The notes below the pieces were generated by a model. That model ran no database searches. It was not told the origin of the DNA and saw only the letters and a program-made list of their open reading frames with translations. From contig CM064653.1 in NCBI GenBank assembly GCA_032717465.1, positions 37,306,603-37,370,602 of the forward strand: DNA of 64,000 nucleotides, in the 5' to 3' direction. Of the stretch, positions 43,540 to 53,740 are shown one piece after another. Each line of letters starts with the position of its first letter. Position 1 is the stretch's first letter. The stretch is from Coenobita brevimanus (lineage: Eukaryota; Arthropoda; Malacostraca; Decapoda; Coenobitidae). Position numbers and translations under genes: made by a program.

Positions 43540-43760
43540 GAGTAACAGCTGGGTGTGGAAGGTGATAAGTGGCAAGGCTGAGGGTAGGGGTGAGAGGCAG
43601 ACTGAAAAAGACCTGGGAAGAGGCCATAGGGTGTGACCTCAGGGCTAGAACTGAATAGGGAGGCTGTCAGAGATTGAGCAGTGTGGAGAGCTGCTATTAA
43701 GTTATGAAAACCGATGCATTCAAGCATGTTAGAGCCTTTATAAACGATATGATAGAAGTA
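43540..43760 (+). mobile_element. LINE family G 3' end fragment
   Basis: GTGAGAGGCAGACTGAAAAA, GACCTGGGAAGAGGCCATAG, AGATTGAGCAGTGTGGAGAG and GCATGTTAGAGCCTTTATAA align with the other family G ends. Its last bases flow directly into the 35-bp minisatellite. Confidence 0.7.
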
Positions 43761-44960
43761 TTTCCAGAGTCTATATAAACGATAAGAGAGCATTATTTCC
43801 AGTCTATATAAACGATACGAGAGCAATATTTCCGGAGTCTATATAAACGATACGATAGCTGTATTTCCAGAGTCGATATAAACGATACGATAGCTGTATT
43901 TCCGGTCTAATAAATGATACGATAGCTGTATTTCCAGTCTATATAAATGATACGATAGCTGTATTTCCAGTCTGTATAAATGATAACGATAGCTGTATTT
44001 CCAGTCTATATAAACGATACGATAGCTGTATTTCCAGAGTCTCTATAAACTATACGATAGCAATATTTGCAGAGTCTATATAAATGATATGATAGCTGTA
44101 TTTCCAGTCTATATAAATGATACGAGAGCAGTATTTCTAGAGTGAATAGAAACGATACGATAGCAATATTTCCAGAGTCTGCTGTATATAAACAACACGA
44201 TAACAATATTTTAGTCTATATAAACAATACGATAGCAATATTTTCAGAGTCTGTATTATAAATGATATGATAGCAATATTTCCAGAGTCTGTATAAATGA
44301 TACGATAGCAATATTTCCAGAGTCTATGTAAATGATACGATACCTGTATTTCCAGAGTCTATATAAACAATACGATAGCTGTATTTCCAGTCTATATAAA
44401 TGATACGAGAGCAATATTTCTAGAGTGAATATAAACGATACGATAGCAATATTTCCAGAGTCTGCTGTATATAAACAACACGATAACAATATTTTAGTCT
44501 ATATAAACAATACGACAGCAATATTTTCAGAGTCTGTATTATAAATGATATGATAGCAATATTTCCAGAGTCTGTATAAATGATACGATAGCAGTATTTC
44601 CAGAGTCTATATAAATGATACGATACCTGTATTTCCAGAGTCTATATAAATGATACGATAGCTGTAATTCCAGAGTCTGTATGAAGGATACGATAGCTAT
44701 ATTTCCAGAGTGTATATAAACGATACGATAGCTGTATTTCCAGAGTCTATATAAACGATACGATAGCTGTATTTCCAGAGTCTATATAAACGATACGATA
44801 GCAATATTTCCAGAGTCTATATAAACGATACGATAGCTGTATTTCCAGAGTGTATATAAACGATACGATAGCTGTATTTCCAGAGTCTATATAAACGATA
44901 CGATAGCAGTATTTCCAGAGTCTATATAAACGATACGATAGCAATATTTCCAGAGTCTAT
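43733..44960. repeat. 35-36-bp minisatellite, about 34 copies
   Basis: The unit is TTTCCAGAGTCTATATAAAC followed by GATACGATAGCTGTA, with TATTTCC variants and occasional truncated units. Array order shows higher-order duplication: 44090-44350 resembles 44390-44640. The last ten units are the most homogeneous. Open frames across it are repeat artefacts. Confidence 0.95.
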
Positions 44961-44989
44961 TAATCCTGTATTTTTTGAACTGAAGATGT

Positions 44990-45210
44990 AGCCTTATTAA
45001 CCCCATCAGAGCTGTAAGTCGTCCCTGAGTTTTAAAATGCCTGGTGGTGGCAAGAATAAAACAATAAATCAATAAGGAAGAGGTGTTAGGGGAGGTGCTT
45101 CAAGATGTACCAGCCCCTGAGTTGTAAAAATTGCCAAGTATGTAGTAGCAAGAATAAAACCAAAAATATATCACTAAGGAAGAGATGTTGGGGGAGTCAG
45201 GGAATTGGAA
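44990..45210 (+). repeat. tandem pair of the AATAAATCAATAAGGAAGAG module
   Basis: Two ~100-bp units (CCTGAGTT.TAAAA, GGTGGCAAGAATAAAAC, AAGGAAGAGGTGTTAGGGG). It begins ATTAACCCCATCAGAG, resembling TTAACCCC ends at 36616 and (inverted) 55021. Confidence 0.6.
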
Positions 45211-45256
45211 GTACTGTGTAAGTTTGAATTAATCTGACTTTTTTTTTTTTTTTACA

Positions 45257-45672
45257 AAATGCCTGCGTCTTTCTCCTTCTGCCTGCGTCTTTCTCCTTCT
45301 GCCTGCGTCTTTCTCCTTCTGCCTGCGTCTTTCTCCTTCTGCCTGTGTCTTTCTCCTCCTGCCTGCGTCTTTCTCCTCCTGCCTGCGTCTTTCTCCTCCT
45401 GCCTGCGTCTTTCTCCTCCTGCCTGCATCTTTCTCCTCCTGCCTGCGTCTTTCTCCTTCTGCCTGCGTCTTTCTTCTTCTGCCTGCGTCTTTCTTCTTCT
45501 GCCTGCGTCTTTCTCCTCCTGCCTGCGTCTTTCTCCTCCTGCTTGCGTCTTTCTCCTCCTGCCTGCGTCTTTCTCCTCTCGCATGCGTCTTTCTCCTTCT
45601 GCCTGCGTCTTTCTCCTTCTGCCTGTGTCATTCTCCTTCAGCCTGTGACTTTCTCCTTCAGCCTGTGACTTT
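45257..45672. repeat. 20-bp minisatellite, about 20 copies
   Basis: Perfect 20-bp register of GCCTGCGTCTTTCTCCTTCT with TTC/CTC variants. Because 3 x 20 gives a 60-base cycle without stops, several frames on both strands are open; none is a gene. A T run precedes it. Confidence 0.97.
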
Positions 45673-45989
45673 TCCTTTTACCAGGGACTGTATCTCCTTT
45701 CTCTCTCCTTCCTGTCCTTTCTCTACTGTTCCACCTTTTCTTGATATTTCCATAATTCTATTGGCCCTACATTTCCCCCCTACTATCAGGCTAGACATTT
45801 GGTATTATGCCATGGATAGTTTAAGGCCCTGCCATTAACACTGCCCCATCCTTCCTTCCTCCCTATCCTCCCCTTTCTCCCTATCCTGCCTTCCTCCTTG
45901 TGCATTAACATCAAACTGTTTCATCACCAAGCATCTTCATGGCCAAAGCTGCTCCCATGCCAGTCTTGGTGCCATGTAGCCAGTGTGAC

Positions 45990-46081
45990 TTGGTGCAGGT
46001 TCGTTGGTGCTGGTTCATTGGTGCTGGTTCCCTGGTGCAGGTTCGTTGGTGCAGGTTCCCTGGTGCAGGTTCATTGGTGCT
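45990..46081. repeat. 15-bp minisatellite, about six copies
   Basis: Unit GGTGCAGGTTCGTTG with variants GGTGCTGGTTCATTG and GGTGCAGGTTCCCTG. The three-base-compatible period gives an artefactual open frame. Confidence 0.9.
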
Positions 46082-46365
46082 TCCTACTGTGACACTCTTA
46101 AATGCAGTGGCCAGGCATCTTGCACTGAATGGTTCTTGACTTTGTTCATTTCTTGTTTGGGAAGATTTTTTTTTAACTGTAGTAGCTTCCTCATGTAATG
46201 CAGACTTTGAAATAGTGTCCAGAATTACTTCAGTAGATATAGATAAATAGATATAGATGGATAAAGCACTCAGGGAGTATGGTGAATTATCTTTAGGTGT
46301 ATTAGCAGTGGTTATAGTTTCTGCCGTCTTTCTAAATCTGGCCATCGTCAAAGTCGTTCAGTGAG

Positions 46366-46541
46366 TTAAGGTGGTGGTGTCTGATGCTTTGAATGTGTCC
46401 GGTGGTTGTGCTGCTGTGTTTACTGTAGGTGCCTGGTGGTGTAGTGGTTTTAGGTGGTGGTGTCTGAGGCTTTGAATGTGTCAGGTGGTTGTGCTGCTGT
46501 GTTTACTGTAGATGCCTGGTGATGTAGTGGGTTAAGGTGGT
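46366..46541. repeat. 83-bp tandem duplication
   Basis: GGTGGTGGTGTCTGATGCTT at 46370 recurs at 46453 (GGTGGTGGTGTCTGAGGCTT) with the following text nearly identical, plus a partial third unit. Confidence 0.85.
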
Positions 46542-46670
46542 CCAGCCAGATGTGCTGTGGAATATTAATAGGTCTGTTCACCTGTGGCAAAGCTAACAGG
46601 TCTACAAGTGTTACTTTTTTTTTCTCTCCAAGGAAAGTGTAAATATCTGCTCTTGGAGAGCTTTGAGTGA

Positions 46671-46910
46671 TTTTATGAAATACAAAGCTGCTCAGCCTGA
46701 GCTTTTGTTGATTTATCATGTCAGCCATTGCCTATGCTGACTGTTGGGTGCATTTCAGTTTGACTTTAAGAAGGCATTGTAGTGGCTTATGAAATACAAA
46801 GTTGCTCAGCTTGAAATTTTGAGTTGATTTGATAAGGTCAGCTGTTGCATCAGCTGATTATTAAACAGTTGTCAGTTTTGGCCATAAGGAGGCATTTTAA
46901 TACAAGTTTC
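46671..46910. repeat. ~118-bp diverged tandem duplication
   Basis: TTATGAAATACAAAGCTGCT at about 46673 recurs as TTATGAAATACAAAGTTGCT at about 46790, with TCAGC..TTG and GGAGGCATT-type text following. Diverged. Confidence 0.65.
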
Positions 46911-47039
46911 ACATTCTGAGTTTGAAAGAAACTTAAATATTGACTGCAGTCTGTGCAGATAGTCTCTTGTTGTTTAGGTACAGAATTTAAACTTGTGATC
47001 TTGTGTTTAGGTAATCCAGTTGGCTGGTGTTTGAAGGTT

Positions 47040-47190
47040 AGGTGTGTGTGTGTGTGTGTTAGATTAGGTCAGTGGGTGTAGGTGTAGAGTAGGTCAGTGG
47101 GTGTTGTAGATTAGGTCGGTGGGTCTGGGTGTACATTAGGTCAGTGGGTGTAGGTGTAGAGTAGGTCAGTGGGTGTGGGTGTAGATAGAA
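47040..47190. repeat. GTAGATTAGGTCAGTGGGTG tandem repeat
   Basis: About five degenerate units of ~26-30 bp after a short GT tract. It lies immediately upstream of the candidate exon at 47220. Confidence 0.8.
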
Positions 47191-47219
47191 ACACAGCTAA
47201 TGTGTTGTTGTATTTGCAG

Positions 47220-47318
47220 GAAACAGATGGCGTCTAACAAGATCTATGAAGAAGATATCAAGATGGCAAGATGAAGCCAGCTGGGTAGAGGAATATGCTG
47301 TATGTTTGAAGAAGATTG
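47220..47318 (+). CDS. candidate exon 3 of an unidentified host gene
   Basis: Acceptor TTGTTGTATTTGCAG ends at 47219 and donor GATTG|GTAATG starts at 47319. The 99-bp segment is open in only one frame (the other two stop within it), and that frame is phase 1-1, matching exons at 36346 and 42684. It encodes NRWRLTRSMKKISRWQDEAS and WVEEYAVCLKKI, an amphipathic, basic, tryptophan-containing peptide. Not recognised. Later exons were not found in the window. Confidence 0.5.
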
Positions 47319-47344
47319 GTAATGTGTTAAAACTGCATCTCAAT

Positions 47345-48110
47345 CATTTTGCTTTAACTTGGCCTAAAAATACCTTGCTAGTCACGAAGAAGTGCTGTGG
47401 AAATGTTTCAACGACCTAAAATTACCATCTTTTAATCGTGTTTAGCTATACTGTATTAGATCAAAATTAGTGATGTTAGTCATGCAATGTGGTGGAAAGG
47501 TTGTAGAGCCAGTGAACTAAGTGAAGTCAGCTGTCAAAGGATATGTCTTGGCCAAGTTTAAGTGAAAGAACTGTAGTTGTGTGTACAGAAAGTCCTCGTT
47601 TATGCTAGTCATGAAGAAGTGCTGTTTTCATGTACTTTAAATCGACGTAATTGTCAATGTGTTCCCTGGCTGGTTTATATGGTAGTGCTGAAGTGATGTA
47701 TTTTGTGGCCAGGAGAACAGGAACATGTTGGTCTGTTGGCGAATTGGCCCTTATCCTGTAGTCCACCACATTCCTTTATGGGATGATAGGGAGGTATTAG
47801 ACTAGTAACCGACGAGACTCGTGTACTCCACCATCCTTGGAGGATAAGGGAGGGAATTGGGGCATGTTTTGTTTGATGGCATTGTGAATTGAAGTACGTT
47901 GTTGATCAACCCCAGTCTGCCTGGCCAAGCAGACCTATCAACCACAGGCAAGCAACAGCCTTGCCACCTCATTTAATGAACCAGTGTTCCCTTGTGGCTG
48001 ACAGTGCCCAGCAATGGCAAGGTGCGTTGAATAGTGTGGAGGTTCGGTTCCTGGATGGATGCTGCATTTGCATAATCCAGTTAACATGGGCACCATAGCA
48101 GGCCCCACAT
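47345..48110 (+). repeat. copies of a dispersed ~150-bp module, otherwise intron-like
   Basis: AACTTGGCCTAAAAATACCT, GCTAGTCACGAAGAAGTGCT and TTGGCCAAGTTTAAGTGAAA occur here in two to three partial copies and again near 39590, 54590, 59820, 60600 and 61090. No gene recognised. Confidence 0.5.
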
Positions 48111-48114
48111 CACC

Positions 48115-48225
48115 CCATTATTTGGTGATGAGGTTACCACCCAACATTGTAAATGGTTTCCTGGGTTGCAGGAAACCATTAGGCCTGTCACCTGGTGTAA
48201 AACCACATGAATGATAAAGTTGAAG
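48115..48225 (-). mobile_element. SINE-like repeat core, inverted
   Basis: Minus-strand sense: CAGGTGACAGGCCTAATGG, TTTCCTG, CAGGAAACCATTTACAATG and TTGGGTGGTAACC. The central hairpin AATGGTTTCCTG / CAGGAAACCATT is perfect (12 bp, 5-nt loop, 48153-48181). No LINE-like tail is visible. Confidence 0.5.
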
Positions 48226-49136
48226 GAAGAATAGGTAGTACTACAGTGCAACCTCAAAAGTTTGCAAACCTCTAAAGTTCAATTGCCTTAATTTATGAAA
48301 AATGTCGTTTTTATTTACCAAAACTAGCTCAGAAATAACCAGAGACTAGTAAAAAAAAAAAAATACCCTGCTACACCCATCTGGTATTGATGACCTCACC
48401 ATAAAGCGTGTGGTCACCCATAATAATAATAATTTCCTTTCCTCCTCTTGGGTAAGGTCTTTATTATTTGAGTCAGTTTTATCGTATCCAAATTTGACCA
48501 TAATTGTGGCTTCAAACAGGTGTCCTGGCTTTACCAATTAGTGCAGTGCTGGGAACAAAAATGATGCAGTATAAGAATGCAGCCACAAGTTCTTAGTGTG
48601 TGTTGTGAAATGACTGGTGATGGAAACTACCATGTATGACAAATTTGACAGTTCTCAGTGCTGTACCAACTGAAACTAGAGTAAATAACTCATTGCAGGT
48701 GTTGTCAAAGATAGCGGTGGTGTTAAACCTGACAGTGTATGACATTACAAAGCAGTGTGATAAGGTTTTTAAGTTTTTGAGTGGAATTATGGTAAATATT
48801 CCTTTATCACGCAACACCATGCAACACCACTTGTCAGACGTCAACTGATTTTATTCACTTTTGACTGAAGCATGATTGTTGGTAGGCAGCAGTCTTAGTG
48901 TAATTCTAATAGATCATTTGCATCACAGTTAAACCACTGTGCAATCTATTTTTAAGTAGATATAAACCACCACCATCTTCCAATTTTTTTTTCACACACA
49001 CACAATGTACTTATGTATTTCATCACTGAGATTGCAGTATTTCTGCAAGATTATGGTGATGCAGACTGGCAGTAATTGTACGTATCATAAAATGTCATAA
49101 AATAAACTGTGTAATCAGTGCACAATATGTGGTGTG
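48226..49136. other. intron-like DNA, no gene recognised
   Basis: A few A/T runs (A13 near 48351, AAT repeat near 48421) and a CA tract near 49000. No domain in any frame. Confidence 0.4.
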
Positions 49137-49255
49137 GCATCACGTATGGGTTGGTTATATGGTTACGACCCAGCATTGTAAATGGTTTTCTGGCTTACAG
49201 AAAGCCATTAGGCATGTTACTCAATGCAAAGCCACCTGAAAAGGAAGGAGTAATA
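49137..49255 (-). mobile_element. SINE-like repeat core, inverted, second copy
   Basis: Minus-strand sense: CTTTTCAGGTGGCTTTGCAT, TGAGTAACATGCCTAATGG and CATTTACAATGCTGGGTCG. Hairpin AATGGTTTTCTG / CAGAAAGCCATT differs from the copy at 48153 by a paired C-G to T-A change and a G-T wobble. Confidence 0.5.
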
Positions 49256-50335
49256 AAAATTGACAGGAAAGATGTGTGAAATAGGGAGAGAGGAGGACAG
49301 ACACAAAAGTAATGGAGATAGTGGGCAGTGCTACATCAAGGAGTGCATGGTGGTTGCTGAAAGATGTAAATATTCATGTTCAGTACTGTAGTTTTTACGT
49401 AAATAAATGAATGCATAATTACTGTCCCTTACAACTTACTGATTGATGTTAAATATGAATACAACTGCAAAGTGTTTTAGAACAAGGGGACATACACAAG
49501 ATGAGGAAAGGAAATGTGAAAGAAACACTTCATGGTTTGTAGCTATTATAGTACTGATCCTTGAGTTAAGAGATGAGATAAATGGTAGTGTTAACAATGG
49601 AAAATAGGATGCCTGAAGCCAGCTAGTTAGCCCAGACAACAAAGCTTGTGTCAAAAGCATGTCTAAACCATGAGAATTAAGAAAGCCACAGAAATGCTTT
49701 ATTAAAAGTTCAAATTTGTCAAAAGTATCAAAAGGGCACAAGAACTTCGAATTTAAGAGGTTGCACTGTATATCAAGTGAGTGGATGATCACAGTCACCT
49801 ACCGCCTGCAGGACTAATAATCAAGGAGACACATGAAAGCAAGCCTCCTGTACCTGTAAAGTGTATTGCTTTAGCACATTGATATGACTAGTAGCCATAA
49901 CCAAGGAGACTGCCACCTCATGAAGGCAACTTTCTCCATTGTCTGTTAAATTTGTTATAGCATGTTATCAAACCTGACAGATCCCTGTTCCCTTTTGTCT
50001 CAGTTTGATGGCAGTGTGTAGTGTGATTGGAGGGTTGATAAGACTAGTAACCAAGGATGATGGTATCTAGGGCTGGTGGTGATACTGTCAAAGCTGAGGG
50101 AGTGTGGCCATGTGTGGATTACCACTAGGGTGTGGGAAGGAATTGCAACTTGTTCACTTTTTGGTGAGAGGCTGTGTATGTGGTGTTAGAGGTAGACTGT
50201 GAAAAATGCTGACATGGTGTGTGCAGTGTGTGTGTGTGGGGGGGGAGCATATGGAGATTTCAGGCATGAAAGGATTAGTCTTGCTGTTGAGTGTGTGGTG
50301 GATTTTTAAAATTTTTATTTTTGAGGACATGCTAT
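49256..50335. other. intron-like DNA with scattered CCAAGGAGACTC words
   Basis: AACCAAGGAGACTG at 49900, ATCAAGGAGACACA near 49820 and AGTAACCAAGGATG near 50045. No gene recognised. Confidence 0.45.
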
Positions 50336-50339
50336 GTGC

Positions 50340-50890
50340 TGGAGGTGGAGCTGGTGTTAGCTGTCTGGCTAGGGTAAGGAGTGGCTGGAGGAAGTTCAGA
50401 GAGCTGTTGCCTCCTGACATTGAGTGGGCTCTCCCTCAGTGCTAAGGGATCTTTGTATGTGGCACGTGTTAGGAGTGTAATGCTGTATGGTGGTGAGACC
50501 TGGGCAGTGAAGGATGAGGATGTTCATAGGTTTAAACATACAGTAATGACAACAATTAGATTTGTTTTTAGTGCATCCTTGAATGACAGGCCTTGGGAGG
50601 GGTGTTAGGACTGCAGTTGAAGAGTTAAGAAGAATGGGACTTGAATGTATTGATGCGGAGGGGTAGGGTGAGATGGTTTGGACTTGTGGAGAGGAAGGAG
50701 GGTGAGAGCTGTGATTGTGTAGGGTCAAGTTGTGAGAGGCAGACTAAAAAAAGACCTGGGATGAAGTCAGAGTGAGACCTCAGGGATAAGGGACTGGACA
50801 GGGAGACTGCCAGAGGTCAAGTAGTATGGAGAGTTGCCATTAGGTGACCAAGGCTATGCAGGCATGTTGAAGCCTTTGTAAGCAATAGGA
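50340..50890 (+). mobile_element. LINE family G, C-terminal coding end and 3' UTR
   Basis: Best copy of family G. The plus-strand frame gives LARVRSGWRKFRELLPP, YVARVRSVMLYGGETWAVKD and EDVHRFKHTVMTTIRF, the typical region between RT and C-terminus of RTE/L2-like LINEs. Then AGATGGTTTGGACTTGTGGA (RWFG-type motif), the shared GAGGCAGACTAAAAAAAGAC block and GTTGAAGCCTTTGTAAGCAA. 5' truncated; frame broken near 50590. Confidence 0.75.
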
Positions 50891-50944
50891 AAATAAACGA
50901 AGTAACCAAGGAGACTGTCATACCTCATAATTAAGGACCATCCA

Positions 50945-50969
50945 ACAATGCAACCCCTCTCCTGCCCCC

Positions 50970-51022
<53 letters not shown>

Positions 51023-51200
51023 TGCAACCCCTCTTTTTATTAATTTTCTCAAACAATGCAACCCCTATCCCCCCTATCTTCATTTTTTTTTATTATTATT
51101 ATTTTTTTATCAAACGGCGTAACCTTCCCCCCCCCTTTTTTTTTTTTTTTCCAGTGCAACCCCCCTCATTCTCCAGTGTCTTCATTTTTTTTTTTTTTTT
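50945..51200. repeat. C/T homopolymer tracts in a CAGTGCAACCCC repeat
   Basis: The word TGCAACCCC recurs four times, each followed by C and T runs. The largest is C13 (50965-50977) directly followed by T43 (50978-51020). Such tracts are error-prone in assembly, so lengths are uncertain. Confidence 0.9.
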
Positions 51201-51769
51201 CCCAATTCTGTCAGTTGATAAGTGTTTCTGTAAAGTTTAGTCAGGGTGCAGAATTTTCCATTACCAGTTGTATGGTGGGAATACTCTTAGTTTAGGCCAT
51301 ACCTGTGGCTAAACGAGGACATCTGTATATGCACTGTACAGTATTTGTGGATGTGGGAGCATCTCTTGGCCAGTCAGTTAGACCATAGGATTTTTCAGCA
51401 GAACTTCACACATGTAGATTTTTATATATTGCGGCACTCATGATCCCATATCCATTACTTATATATTTATGTGCTGACCATATTTTCTTTATTCCAGTAA
51501 ATGTATCTTTAATGTAAATGCTTCTTTAATATAAATGTTTCAATATTTTGTCTAGTGGAGTAGAGTTTATCGCCTTTTAAGACTAATGAAAAACAGCTTG
51601 ATTTTGACAAGGCAGTCTTATAATTTCCGATATTTGAGAGGTAGTAAAATTAATTGTGCTTTTTAAATCTAATGTCAGTTGCTTTGCCAATGAGTGAAGT
51701 ATTGCTGCAACTTTTAATCAAAATATTAAACACAACCAAAGAACTGCAGCTAAAAAGAAAAATAAATGC

Positions 51770-52070
51770 ATGCTCCTGGTGCAGACCAAAAATTATTTGA
51801 AACATCTCGACATATTGCATCAGTGGCACATAGTGATGCAGCTTGCCAATGGTCACTGCCCCTCCGAAACATCTGCTTGCATCCCTCCACCACCCTGGCA
51901 GGTGCATAGCACCTGTCTAGCAGCAAACTCTCATCCGTTTTCTGTCCAGCTCTCAAATGCAGGAGTTAACCTTCATGTATGCAGTAGGTTAACTCTGGAA
52001 CTGCTTTTCACTCTTCCTTCTGCCTATGATCCTCCAGTCTTTTTAATGCTGTGTCTAGGCATCTCAAGAT
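51770..52070 (+). mobile_element. LINE family D C-terminal fragment
   Basis: The frame gives NGHCPSETSACIPPPPWQVH, then STCLAANSHPFSVQLSNAGV and, after a frameshift, WNCF and SAYD remnants. This matches the C-terminus of jockey/CR1-type ORF2 (C-SSEL..C-PPP, HPF-V-L-NARVN, WNSLP). It complements the RT fragment at 16740-17485. Confidence 0.6.
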
Positions 52071-52554
52071 GAACGATCTTGAATTTGGCACTTAACTTAG
52101 CTTTTTGTTGGAGGGAACAGTCGTTCAGGTTTTCGAGCATTTGGTTCTTTCTTCCTTGCATAAAATATTGATTTAAGTTGTTGTGGGAACAACATTGCCT
52201 AAAAATTACCTCCTGTAGTGTTCATCTGTCATGTTGGACTAAAAGACCTGTTGCCTGGGTATGAATGGCTTGGTAGGCCAGGAACAGCATTACTGATTTT
52301 ATACATACAGTACTTTATTAGTTGCCTACTTGCACCAGACCATGAGCAATAGATTTACACTTCAGCCAGTCTTGGTTAAGGTGTGTCTGTGTTTATGACC
52401 AAGAAATTAACAAGGGTTATATAAACTGTAGCAGCCAGTTCATAAGTAACCTTGTAATTTTTTAGAAGAGCTATTCCAAGGTTTTTTAAGGGAACGAAGT
52501 CTTAAAAGGCGAGAAATGTTACTTCATTACTTGTAAAAATATAACGTGGCCACC

Positions 52555-52555
<1 letters not shown>
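52071..52555. other. intron-like DNA, no feature recognised
   Basis: No coding or repeat signal seen. A T31-33 run follows at 52557-52588. Confidence 0.4.
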
Positions 52556-52593
<38 letters not shown>

Positions 52594-52797
52594 AAGATCT
52601 GTTATTGGTAGGTAGGTTATGGCAACATTCCACGAGTTTAGTAAGAAATCATATGTCATTTGGTTGTCTATGCTCCATAAATTAGAATTGGGAGGCTGAG
52701 GGATGGAGTGTAGAGGGAGAGAATTAACTAGGAGTGTATGTGAGTGAGGTAGGAGGGGAGACCAAGGATGAGATGGAGGGCTGGAGTGAGAGACTAA

Positions 52798-53740
52798 GGG
52801 CCAATTCACACTATATGGTTCGTCTTCATAGAGTTACAGTTCATTTGCTATGTCACTGTTCACACTATACGTCCATGATCTCGTCAGTCTGCGTGCAGCT
52901 GTGGCTCCGACAAGAAGCCTCAGAAATTAGTGTAAAGCAGCTTGCTGCAACTTTCATTTTTGCACAACTACTTAGGTGACAATGCCACTGATGTTACAAC
53001 CATGAATGTCACGAGCAATGCAAGCTCTTTAGTAGACATAACTAGACAGGGAGGAAATGCTCCACAAGGTGCATTCGTTGTAAAAGAAATTTAAAAGATT
53101 CTTGAAGTCCCACTGGTTCTCTTCCATGGGCATAAAGAAGGTTGAGAGAACCTGTGAATGGTAATTAATAGGCTACTCGAGAGAGAGCCAGTGATGGTAA
53201 TGGATAGGGTGTTAAGAGATACCCTATGAATGGTAATGAATAGGATGAAGGATAAAATGCTATTTGTCACAGTTATAATAAAATAGTGAAATTTTTAAAT
53301 ATCTTACCCAATTTTTCCAATCCCTCTCCTATTAATTTCCATATTTTTTCTTTCACATGGTTATCGTTGTATTTTCTGTTGCCCATGTCATGTAGTTCCT
53401 CGTAGCCTCTGACCAGTTCTAATAACTTATCGTCACTCATGACTGCGTATAGTACTGTTCACGGCCAAAACCAGTGACAGACTGAAGTTGTCCTCTGTCG
53501 TCTGTTAACACATCGTGACTGATACGTATCGATGATCACTGATCTGTGGAGGTACGGAGCGTTTCCGTACGTATACGTTTCGTTCGTTAGACATTTCTTC
53601 CAAACGTAGCCGATCCGTACAAGTGAAAGGCGCACGAATGATGAACAAATGGAAAATATAGTGTGAACAGCCCCATTGATTTCGAAAAAATTAACGTATG
53701 AAAGCCATACGGAGACGAACCGTGTAGTGTGAATCAGCCC
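52798..53740 (-). mobile_element. PIF/Harbinger-type element, internally deleted (943 bp)
   Basis: Inverted ends GGGCCAATTCACACTATATG and, on the other strand, GGGCTGATTCACACTACACG; similarity continues through GGTTCGTCT. Flanked by TAA at 52795-52797 and 53741-53743, the 3-bp TWA duplication of PIF/Harbinger. Secondary inverted words (GTTCACACTATA at about 52857 and TATAGTGTGAAC at about 53658) repeat the TIR motif. Inside is a MADF-domain exon but no DDE nuclease, so this is a non-autonomous derivative. Confidence 0.8.
53273..53440 (-). CDS. MADF-domain exon of the Harbinger element (partial)
   Basis: ATG at 53440-53438 opens 55 codons: MSDDKLLELVRGYEELHDMG, NRKYNDNHVKEKIWKLIGEG and LEKLGK, the first two helices of a MADF (Myb/SANT-like in Adf-1) DNA-binding domain with the diagnostic LI-LV, L/HD, Y-D and W-I spacing. 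PIF/Harbinger elements encode such a Myb/MADF accessory protein beside the transposase; it guides the nuclease to the TIRs. A good donor (TTGG|GTAAGA near 53308) suggests that the real exon ends there and that later exons are deleted; the remaining codons to the TAA would be read-through. Confidence 0.7.
   Translation of the reverse strand: MSDDKLLELVRGYEELHDMGNRKYNDNHVKEKIWKLIGEGLEKLGKIFKNFTILL

Noticed and set aside
43733..44960. CRISPR-like regular repeat
   Set aside because: Units are contiguous and degenerate, with no spacers; it is a minisatellite derived from a LINE tail in eukaryotic DNA.
45257..45672. Long open frames on both strands over the 20-bp array, and superficial resemblance to a CRISPR array
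   Set aside because: The repeat is head-to-tail with no unique spacers, and a 20-bp stop-free unit opens all frames mechanically.
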